Shown in pieces: positions 17,184 to 24,554 of a stretch of DNA of 64,000 bases. This stretch comes from Proteus vulgaris. GTDB lineage: Bacteria; Pseudomonadota; Gammaproteobacteria; Enterobacterales; Enterobacteriaceae. The translations under genes and the position numbers were made by a program. Every line of letters starts with the position of its first letter. Within the stretch, counting starts at the first letter, position 1. The stretch is from NCBI RefSeq assembly GCF_033708015.1, contig NZ_CP137920.1, forward strand, positions 3,100,001 to 3,164,000, written 5' to 3'. Below the pieces are notes generated by a model. The model worked only from the letters and a program-made list of their open reading frames with translations. It was not told the origin of the DNA and did not search any database.

Positions 17184-19840
17184 ACTCCATTTTTATTGAA
17201 ACGATAGAAACAGAAGCCACTAACGCTATTTCAACCATAAGATCACAAGGTGAGCCTTGCTGGGCTCCGCCTCTATTTCCTCAAAAAGGGCGCTTAGCGC
17301 TCACAAAAGAACAAATTCGTGCTAATCATGAAAAACTAACAAATAAAGAAAAAGAGTATTATCAAAACGCGAAAATACAAAAAAAAGCATTATGTTGTAA
17401 AACATTACATGTTAGTTTGTTTTTTGATGGTACTAATAATAACAATTACAATGATACTGAAGCATCAATTCCACCTCATCCCTCTAATGTTGCTAAATTT
17501 TATCATGCTTCTTCTCCTGAAAAGAATGAAGTTAAGAATAAGGGTTTCTATAGTTATTATATTCCTGGCGTTGGTACCCCTTTTCCAGATATTGGTACAG
17601 ATGAATACTATTCTGATGGCTTAATTTTTGCAACAGGTGGTGAAGCTCGAATAAGTTGGGGATTAATTCAAGTTTGTGATGCAATTTACCATGCAGTAAC
17701 AGGCAACGGGCTCTCTTTAGCAGATAAACGAGACTTACTTAAAGAAATGAGTACTGATTTAAATTTTGAATCAATGATAAATACCGATCTAGACTCTACT
17801 GATACTTTTTATGGTGCGACTGGAGCCACCGCTATGGGTAGCCTAGGATTAATCGTTGGTTCCGCATACAGTAAATTTAATAAAACCTATAATCCCGTCA
17901 AACCGCTAAATGATTTACTTAAACCGCTAAAATGGAAAATATCTAAAGTAAAACCGCATATTGTTGCGTTAAAAATTTATGTTTATGGATTTTCTCGAGG
18001 TGCAGCAGAGGCTCGCACTTTTGTTTACTGGCTTAATCAATTTTTAAATTATCATTTTGAAGAGTTACCTCACGCATGGAAAAAACCGTGTCCTTTGGGA
18101 ACCATTTATAGTTTACCTGTTTCCGTTGAATTTCTAGGTTTATTTGACACTGTTGCTGCGGTGGGATTAGCTAATGTTGTTCCTGGTGCTACAGGGCATA
18201 ATGGTTGGGCAAGTGGTACACAACAATTGCCAAAGTCATCACTTGTCAAAAATATTTGTCATCTTGTTGCTGCCCATGAACAAAGACAATGTTTTACTGT
18301 TGACTCAATTCGAACACCTGAAGGTCATTATCCCCCGAATTCTGTTGAAGTTATTTACCCAGGAGTACACTCTGATATTGGTGGAGGTTACCCACCTGGA
18401 GACCAAGGTAAGGCAATAAATGGTAGTGAAGAGTTATTATCACAAATCACATTACATGATATGTATGCAGCGGCAATCGATGCAGGAGCACCGTTATCGA
18501 TTAGAGAAGATATTTTTATACAATTACCAGAAATTAAAAATGAATATTTTTTTCGGATAATGTCTGCTGATACACTAGAGGAATTTACAATATCAGAAAA
18601 TTTAGTAGATAAATTTAACTCTTGGCGAGCCTATACTCTACCGGAGCAATCCGTCTTATCTCATAATACGACTAATAAGACATTATGTTTTATACCTCCA
18701 CGTTTTATAACGAGCACTTTAGAATATGTGATGGAAATTCAGCTTATTTTAATCACAGCGTGGAGAATTGGTCGCTATGGCTCAGAACAAAGTGACGAAA
18801 ATAATTTAACGCATCAACCCTTTTTTACACAGGCACCACAACACTCTGACATTTCAGTCGAACCTTATGATGCTAAATTTTCAAGACAAGCTACAGCTGT
18901 GTTAGCTCTAGAATATGAGAAAAAAGCAAAAGATATCGCTGAAAAAACATCACTCAGAAATGAAGAAAAAAAGGCAATAACTGACCTTTCTAATTGGAAA
19001 CCAAGCGATAAAAATATGGGGCCTCCACTTTTTGATGCAACAAATGCCAGAGGGCAATTATGGGAAGCCTCTTTAGAATTTAAATTTGAATTAGAAGATT
19101 TAAAAGGAGTGACCAGACCAGAACCTCTAATTAAAATTAATCAAAGGTCAAGAACTGAATGTCAACAAGAAGCACAATGGTTTAAAAAAGTACATGGTGA
19201 AAGCTCATCAATATACCAAACACATTTAGAAAACTGTAAAAATGATCCTGAAGTTACTTTTCCATCTGATGTTATATCAAAAGCAAATTTACTAAAAGCA
19301 TTTCAATCTGCTGATAAATATGTCTACATGGCGACAACTCAAAATGAAAGGCAGGAATATCTAAGTTTAAAAGCTATCAGTAATACTATATTTAGAAAAA
19401 TAATATCTTTATCGATGAGAAAAATAACTCACGATGAAGACCTTAAAAAGGTTATTAGTTTACTTGATGATCAACTACATGATTCCCGCGCATGGTTTAT
19501 GCACTCAGAGAGTGGACTTCGAGAACCTTTTAGCAGTTATTTTTTATCAAGAATGATCTACTTTGGTCATAAATCAAATAAATCTATGCAGTTAATTATG
19601 CAACCTGAAGGCATATATGGCTATTTAGATAATATAGCCTTACTAGGTATAGCATATAAACCTTTATATGGAATTATATTTTTAGATTTATCGACAGGAA
19701 AAGAAATACCTACGGATATCACCCAGCTTCCGCCTCCAACACATTATTTAGTTGAGCAAATATCAGAGCTTATTAAGAAACAAAAAAAGAAAGAATTAAA
19801 TAACACAATGCAAGATTTACAAGTAATTATTAAAAAATAA
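17168..19840 (+). CDS. T6SS phospholipase effector, Tle1-like (DUF2235), first module
   Basis: An 890-residue protein of the DUF2235 alpha/beta-hydrolase family; Tle1 members hydrolyse membrane phospholipids in target-cell periplasm. LFFDGTNNNN near residue 85 is the family's N-terminal hallmark. The lipase elbow VYGFSRGAAEAR puts the nucleophile at Ser276; Asp327 in LFDTVAAVG and His401 in YPGVHSDIGGGY complete a plausible triad. The C-terminal half (about 430-890) is helical and charged and contains LLDDQLHDSRAWFMH, also found in the second effector. There is no signal peptide, as expected for T6SS cargo. The start lies inside the last immunity gene (16-nt overlap, GGAGG upstream). The vgrG-DUF4123-PAAR cassette directly downstream is its likely vehicle. 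Phospholipase specificity is not shown by sequence. Confidence 0.88.
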   Translation: MSKQVNSIFIETIETEATNAISTIRSQGEPCWAPPLFPQKGRLALTKEQIRANHEKLTNKEKEYYQNAKIQKKALCCKTLHVSLFFDGTNNNNYNDTEASIPPHPSNVAKFYHASSPEKNEVKNKGFYSYYIPGVGTPFPDIGTDEYYSDGLIFATGGEARISWGLIQVCDAIYHAVTGNGLSLADKRDLLKEMSTDLNFESMINTDLDSTDTFYGATGATAMGSLGLIVGSAYSKFNKTYNPVKPLNDLLKPLKWKISKVKPHIVALKIYVYGFSRGAAEARTFVYWLNQFLNYHFEELPHAWKKPCPLGTIYSLPVSVEFLGLFDTVAAVGLANVVPGATGHNGWASGTQQLPKSSLVKNICHLVAAHEQRQCFTVDSIRTPEGHYPPNSVEVIYPGVHSDIGGGYPPGDQGKAINGSEELLSQITLHDMYAAAIDAGAPLSIREDIFIQLPEIKNEYFFRIMSADTLEEFTISENLVDKFNSWRAYTLPEQSVLSHNTTNKTLCFIPPRFITSTLEYVMEIQLILITAWRIGRYGSEQSDENNLTHQPFFTQAPQHSDISVEPYDAKFSRQATAVLALEYEKKAKDIAEKTSLRNEEKKAITDLSNWKPSDKNMGPPLFDATNARGQLWEASLEFKFELEDLKGVTRPEPLIKINQRSRTECQQEAQWFKKVHGESSSIYQTHLENCKNDPEVTFPSDVISKANLLKAFQSADKYVYMATTQNERQEYLSLKAISNTIFRKIISLSMRKITHDEDLKKVISLLDDQLHDSRAWFMHSESGLREPFSSYFLSRMIYFGHKSNKSMQLIMQPEGIYGYLDNIALLGIAYKPLYGIIFLDLSTGKEIPTDITQLPPPTHYLVEQISELIKKQKKKELNNTMQDLQVIIKK

Positions 19841-19962
19841 TATTTGTAATTATAAGTCACCTTTACCTCTTAATTAGTTATATCAATTAAAACTCTTTCA
19901 CAAGGATAAACATCGAAAGTTTGTTCATAATAAACAGACAGGATATGTTTATATATTCAACT

Positions 19963-22362
19963 ATGAATTTAAAAAAAATAACTCAGACTCTACTTAACGG
20001 ACAAAATCGCTATCACCTTAATGTACAAGGTTGTGATGTTTTATTTGATGTTGAACATTTCACGGGTCGTGAAGCGATTAGTGATACCTACCATTATCAA
20101 ATTACCTTTACTTGCCAAGCTCAGGATTTACAACCGCAACAACTGTTACGTCGTAGTGCGACACTCTCGTTTACTCCCCCACTCAATAGCATTGCGGAAT
20201 TAGCCACAAAAGAGCCTATCACCAAACAAGTTCACGGCGTTATCACACAATTTCGGCGCTTATCTGGATCAGTAGATGAAGCCCGTTATCAATTAGTGAT
20301 TGAACCCGTATTTGCTTTACTACGCCATCAAATCCGCACACATCGTTTCTTCCTCAATCAGTCTGTCCCTGATGTCGTTAGTCAAATTTTACGTGAGCAT
20401 AATTTTAAAGATTGGGAATTTGAATTTACATTAAAAAATGAATATCCCAAACGTGAGCAAATCAACCAATATAATGAAAGCGATCGCCAGTTTATCGAAC
20501 GACTATTAAGTGAAGTCGGTATTTTTTATTCGTTCTATTTGCAAGATCAAACACAAACTGAAGTGATCCGTTTCGCCGATCGCCAAAGTGCTTATACCTT
20601 TGATAAAACCCTGCCGTTAAATAGCCCATCAGGTATGAATGATAATTACCAAGAAAGTGTATGGGGATTATCATTACATCATCAAGTAGTCGAGCAAAAT
20701 GTACTAACCAAAGATTACAACCATCGACAAGCACAAGACACCTTGATTTCAGCAGTAACGGATATGACTCGTGGTGAAGGAGATGATATTCACTATGGTG
20801 AAGTTTATCATTATCAAGCAAGACACCTTGCCCGCGGTGATAAACTCACCCCTGAAGCAGAAACCGCCAACTTTTGGGCACGACTTGATCATGAACGTTT
20901 TCTGACCCGTCAAACGCGCTTAAAAGGTGAAAGTAATGCTGACTTTTTATCACCGCTACAAGTGCTTTCCATTACTGACAGCACAATACCTTCATCATTA
21001 CCTTCCGTATTTCAATCCCCTATTTTAATCACTCGCTTACGCTTTAGCGGTGGTCGGGAACAAGCACTACAAGTCCGATTTAACGCTATACCTTACAGTG
21101 AAACTCTTTGCTGGCGTCCAACCGTTAAACCTCGCCCAATTATCACAGGTACACTCACTGCACGCATTACCAGTGCTAAAGATAACGATATTTATGCGCA
21201 TCAAAATGAAGACGGTTTTTATTGGGTAAAATTTGATGCCGACCGTGACGAAAAACCGATGGGTTACGAAAGTATGCCAGTACGTTTGGCAAAACCCTAT
21301 GCGGGTGACACTTATGGTATGCATTTTCCGTTAATTCAAGGGACTGAAGTCGCTATCGCCTTTCATGAAGGCGACCCGGACCGACCTTATATTGCCCATG
21401 CATTGCATGATTCGCGTCATCCCGATCATGTAACGGATAGAAATAACACTCGTAATGTGATCCGTACCCCAGCAAACAACAAACTGCGAATGGAAGATAA
21501 ACGCGGTGAAGAACATATCAAACTCAGCACTGAATATGGTGGTAAATCACAATTAAATTTAGGGCATATTGTTGATGCCAATCGTGATAAACGTGGCGAA
21601 GGTTTTGAATTACGCACTGACAGTTGGGGGGCAATAAGAGCAGGTAAAGGGTTATTTATTAGTGCAGATAATCAAGCCAAAGCAGGTGGTGAAGTGCTGG
21701 CAATGGAACCTGCAATATCATTAGTAAAAGGTGCAATAAATCAACTAGATGATTGCAGAGAAATTACTCAAGCACATCACAATCTCCAACCAGAAAAAGA
21801 AGGGTTAGATAATCTTTTAAAAAATACCGATAAACTAGCATCACCTTCTATTTTAATGCATGCACCAGAAGGAATAGGTATTGTTACCAATGAAACACTA
21901 CTTATGCAAAGTGTTGAAGCACTCTATGCTCAAACAAAAGGTGAGATGCACCTATCAAGTACACAGAAAATAGCAGTAAATGCATATCAACAAATCTCGA
22001 TGTTGTCTCAAAAAGAAGGAATACGCATTGTCTCTGGAAAAGGACCTTTTGAATTAGAATCACATGGCGATATCTTCGAAGCAACGGCACTTAAAGATAT
22101 TACAGTACAATCAACTCAAGGTCATATTCAATTAACTGCTAAAAATGGAATTACTTTAGGCTGTGGCGGTGGATATATTAAAATAATGCCTGATGGCCAA
22201 ATTGAAATTCATACACCGAGTCGTTTAAGCCTCAAAGGACAACATATTTGGAGTGAGCCAGCGAGTGAAGATTTCCCATTACCAGACCTTCCTCAATCTG
22301 TTTGTAAAGAGTGTTTAAAGAAAGCCCAAGAAAATGCTATGGGAGTCGCTATCCGTGAATAA
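19963..22362 (+). CDS. vgrG: T6SS spike protein VgrG (TssI)
   Basis: Trimeric spike that tips the Hcp tube. I place the start at 19963 (799 residues, MNLKKITQTLLNGQNRYHLNV), which matches typical VgrG N-termini. In-frame starts at 19945 and TTG 19921 exist, none has an ideal ribosome binding site, so the start is uncertain. The gp27-like part includes FTGREAISDTYHYQITF and YNESDRQFIERLLSEVGI; the gp5-like part includes FHEGDPDRPYIAHALHDSRH and the DUF2345-type beta-helix up to about residue 770. No enzymatic C-terminal extension follows, so it is a structural, non-evolved VgrG with a Cys-containing tail (VCKECLKKAQE). It overlaps the adaptor gene by 8 nt. Confidence 0.93.
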   Translation: MNLKKITQTLLNGQNRYHLNVQGCDVLFDVEHFTGREAISDTYHYQITFTCQAQDLQPQQLLRRSATLSFTPPLNSIAELATKEPITKQVHGVITQFRRLSGSVDEARYQLVIEPVFALLRHQIRTHRFFLNQSVPDVVSQILREHNFKDWEFEFTLKNEYPKREQINQYNESDRQFIERLLSEVGIFYSFYLQDQTQTEVIRFADRQSAYTFDKTLPLNSPSGMNDNYQESVWGLSLHHQVVEQNVLTKDYNHRQAQDTLISAVTDMTRGEGDDIHYGEVYHYQARHLARGDKLTPEAETANFWARLDHERFLTRQTRLKGESNADFLSPLQVLSITDSTIPSSLPSVFQSPILITRLRFSGGREQALQVRFNAIPYSETLCWRPTVKPRPIITGTLTARITSAKDNDIYAHQNEDGFYWVKFDADRDEKPMGYESMPVRLAKPYAGDTYGMHFPLIQGTEVAIAFHEGDPDRPYIAHALHDSRHPDHVTDRNNTRNVIRTPANNKLRMEDKRGEEHIKLSTEYGGKSQLNLGHIVDANRDKRGEGFELRTDSWGAIRAGKGLFISADNQAKAGGEVLAMEPAISLVKGAINQLDDCREITQAHHNLQPEKEGLDNLLKNTDKLASPSILMHAPEGIGIVTNETLLMQSVEALYAQTKGEMHLSSTQKIAVNAYQQISMLSQKEGIRIVSGKGPFELESHGDIFEATALKDITVQSTQGHIQLTAKNGITLGCGGGYIKIMPDGQIEIHTPSRLSLKGQHIWSEPASEDFPLPDLPQSVCKECLKKAQENAMGVAIRE

Positions 22363-23137
22363 TACATTACAATCCCCATCAAAAGAAATAACGGATCAAT
22401 GGATAAAACAATTAAAATTGATCTCAGAAAAAACACATCTAGATTATCTCGATATTGTTATTGACCAAGCTGGGTTAGAAAATCCCATCGTTCCCGCTTT
22501 AATCAAGATGGATAATGATATTAGATGGTTTTCGCTTTTCACTAATATGCCGGAAGAAGGTTTTTTAGAACAAGCTCCTATGCTTATTCGTATTGAATGG
22601 AATAAAAGTACACACTTAATTTTATTAGAAGAGTTGTTTGAATTGCTTTATTCAGAGCCTCGGTTATTAATAACATCATCCCCTCTTCCATTTAATATGT
22701 TATCTACTTTTTTACTTTCTCTTGCAGAAGTAGAATGGGGATTTAAATCTTGTTTACTTCGTTTTTATGATACACGCGTATTTCCAACATTAATAAAAGA
22801 TATTCTTACACCTGAACAAAAAAAAAGATTTACTGATATTACTTTTATTTGGGGCTGGCTAGATAGAGATAATGATATGAGTTGGTTATTAGGCAGTTAT
22901 CACCCAGAAATTGAGGATGATACTTTTCCAATAATGCAGTTTAATGATGCTCAAATAAATAAATTGGGCTGTATTAGTGATGCTGAAGAACTAAGGTCAT
23001 ATTCTGAATTTAATAACACATCCATAACTCAAGAAGAAAATTTCAATCACTTATATAACCTTGCTATTCAAGCTAATAATAGTGACCACTTAGGCACTGT
23101 AGAGGAATATATTCGCAAACACTCTGTTAAGAATTAA
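22355..23137 (+). CDS. DUF4123 T6SS effector adaptor/chaperone
   Basis: Proteins of this type (Tap/TEC) escort effectors to VgrG in the cytoplasm. I favour the GTG at 22355 (260 residues) because GGGAG lies 8-9 bases upstream; an ATG at 22334 would add seven residues within vgrG. Family features seen are the LDYLDIVIDQAG-like opening strand, SPLPFNMLSTFLLSLAEVEWG, and FRFYD-type CLLRFYDTRVFPTLIKDIL (landmarks only), followed by WGWLDRDN. It lies directly between vgrG and PAAR, the typical place. It is the only adaptor gene here for two Tle1 effectors, so it may serve one or both. Confidence 0.88.
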   Translation: MNNTLQSPSKEITDQWIKQLKLISEKTHLDYLDIVIDQAGLENPIVPALIKMDNDIRWFSLFTNMPEEGFLEQAPMLIRIEWNKSTHLILLEELFELLYSEPRLLITSSPLPFNMLSTFLLSLAEVEWGFKSCLLRFYDTRVFPTLIKDILTPEQKKRFTDITFIWGWLDRDNDMSWLLGSYHPEIEDDTFPIMQFNDAQINKLGCISDAEELRSYSEFNNTSITQEENFNHLYNLAIQANNSDHLGTVEEYIRKHSVKN

Positions 23138-23185
23138 ATTATTCATATTACTATTTTTCAAATTCACACTTAAAAAGAATATAAA

Positions 23186-23443
23186 ATGAAAAAGATAATT
23201 AGAGTTGGAGATACTTTAAATCCTTATGGTGGACAAGTGATGACCGGAAGCAACTTAGCATATGGAAAACCTATAGCTTGTATTGGTGATTCTGTTATTT
23301 GCAATAAACATGGTGAAAATAAAATTATGGAAGGAGCAACAAATTCAATCATAAATAAAAAAGCCATTGCATTAGATGGACATCATTGCGCTTGTGGTTG
23401 TACTTTAGTAAGTTCCCTTTCCGATATAAATATTAAATCATAA
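23186..23443 (+). CDS. PAAR-repeat T6SS spike-tip protein
   Basis: Sharpens the VgrG tip and often connects effectors to it. This is a stand-alone 85-residue PAAR protein with VGDTLNPYGGQVMTG, ACIGDSVICNKHG, a second GDS-like turn, and DGHHCACGC, whose His and Cys residues probably bind the metal ion. There is no effector domain fused to it, which means cargo must bind non-covalently. It follows the DUF4123 gene after 48 bp and precedes the second immunity-effector module. Confidence 0.93.
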   Translation: MKKIIRVGDTLNPYGGQVMTGSNLAYGKPIACIGDSVICNKHGENKIMEGATNSIINKKAIALDGHHCACGCTLVSSLSDINIKS

Positions 23444-23493
23444 ACTAATTATTTATATTCCATTATTATTTTATAATATATAAAGTAGGTAAT

Positions 23494-24021
23494 ATGATTA
23501 AATTAAAAATAATATTATTAATTCTAGCCTATTCCTTTTTCCTTTCTGGTTGTGCCAATGCGGGCTCTTGGGGGGCGAAACCGGAAAACTCCATATTGGG
23601 AGCCGGGCTTCAGGGCTATAACCACACGCAATACAGTATTACCGGTTTTTCGATTAATGAAGGTTATGGCAGTATTGGCGGCACGGTCTGTTGTGTGATG
23701 ATCCCCGAAAAATGGCGCCCTAATTTAATCGCGCATATTCAATGGGAAAAACTCGATAAAAGTAAACTATCTCCAGCACCTGATTTTGATCAAGTAGAAG
23801 CCTATAACCGCTGGGAAAAAGAATTAGACCGCTATACGACCTATCACGAAGCTTGGGTACCCATCCCACAATATGATAAAGAAGTGTGTGGGGTCGATGT
23901 TCATTTTTTACCTTGTGACGAAATGAAAATCACCACTTCTTGCTATAGCTATGGTGATCCTGAATACCCGATTAATGAGCCTCATAATATGAAGGAGCCC
24001 GCTGTATGTCCCCAAAAATAA
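23494..24021 (+). CDS. DUF3304-like lipoprotein, probable T6SS immunity protein, module 2 copy A
   Basis: A 175-residue lipoprotein: hydrophobic signal with lipobox FFLSGC, lipidated Cys20, mature start CANAGSWG. The domain has GTVCCVMIPEKWRPN, HIQWEKLDK and VHFLPCDEMKITTSC, which matches the Cys pattern and PEKW/PAKW core of the six-copy array, though overall divergence is large. Lipidation instead of a membrane helix places it at an envelope membrane facing the periplasm. The residue after Cys20 is Ala, not Asp, so outer-membrane sorting by Lol is expected. It ends KEPAVCPQK and overlaps its sister gene by 16 nt, with AAGGAG in the final codons as ribosome binding site. The immunity function is inferred. 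Confidence 0.8.
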   Translation: MIKLKIILLILAYSFFLSGCANAGSWGAKPENSILGAGLQGYNHTQYSITGFSINEGYGSIGGTVCCVMIPEKWRPNLIAHIQWEKLDKSKLSPAPDFDQVEAYNRWEKELDRYTTYHEAWVPIPQYDKEVCGVDVHFLPCDEMKITTSCYSYGDPEYPINEPHNMKEPAVCPQK

Positions 24022-24554
24022 CCTTTTGGCAAATTTCCCCCAAACTTGCCTCGCTCTTAATTATCTCTTTTTTCCTTTCCGGTTGTGCCAATGCGGGCTC
24101 TTGGGGTGCAAAACCAGAAAACGCCATCTTGGGAGCCGGGCTTCAGGGCTATAACCACACACAATTTGAAATTTCAGGTTTTTCAATTAATGAAGGTTAC
24201 GGCAGTATTGGCGGCACGGTCTGTTGTGTGATGATCCCTGAAAAATGGCGCCCTAATTTAATCGCACATATTCAATGGAAAAAGGTGGATACCACAAAAT
24301 TTCCACCAGCACCTGATTTTGACCAAGTCGAAGCCTATAATCGCTGGGAGCAACAACTGCGCGATAATACCTCAACCCACGAAGCTTGGGTGCCTATTCC
24401 GCAATATGATAAAGAAGTGTGTGGGGTCGATGTCCATTTTTTACCTTGTGACGAAGTGAAAATCACCACTTCTTGCTATAGCTATGGTGATCCTGAATAC
24501 CCGATTAATGAGCCTCATAATATGAAGGAGCCCGCCGTATGTTCGAAGAAATAA
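24006..24554 (+). CDS. DUF3304-like lipoprotein, probable T6SS immunity protein, module 2 copy B
   Basis: A 182-residue sister of the preceding lipoprotein, near-identical from the lipobox (FFLSGC, Cys27) onward. It differs mainly at the very N-terminus (MSPKITFWQISPKLA) and in a central segment (VDTTKFPPAP and EQQLRDNTSTHEAW). It keeps GTVCCVMIPEKWRPN and VHFLPCDEVKITTSC. Its ATG is embedded in the last codons of copy A, and its own last 16 nt contain the start of the second phospholipase, the same geometry as in the first array. As the gene adjacent to the effector, it is the probable cognate immunity protein of that enzyme; this is inference from order and topology. Confidence 0.8.
   Translation: MSPKITFWQISPKLASLLIISFFLSGCANAGSWGAKPENAILGAGLQGYNHTQFEISGFSINEGYGSIGGTVCCVMIPEKWRPNLIAHIQWKKVDTTKFPPAPDFDQVEAYNRWEQQLRDNTSTHEAWVPIPQYDKEVCGVDVHFLPCDEVKITTSCYSYGDPEYPINEPHNMKEPAVCSKK

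Noticed and set aside
20492..20821. A 109-codon minus-strand frame within vgrG
   Set aside because: Antisense shadow of a conserved spike gene; residue composition (many His, Tyr, Leu) is typical of such frames.
23494..24554. Reading the two DUF3304 lipoproteins as a duplicated assembly error
   Set aside because: They differ at many positions, including N-terminus and central segment, so they are genuine paralogues.
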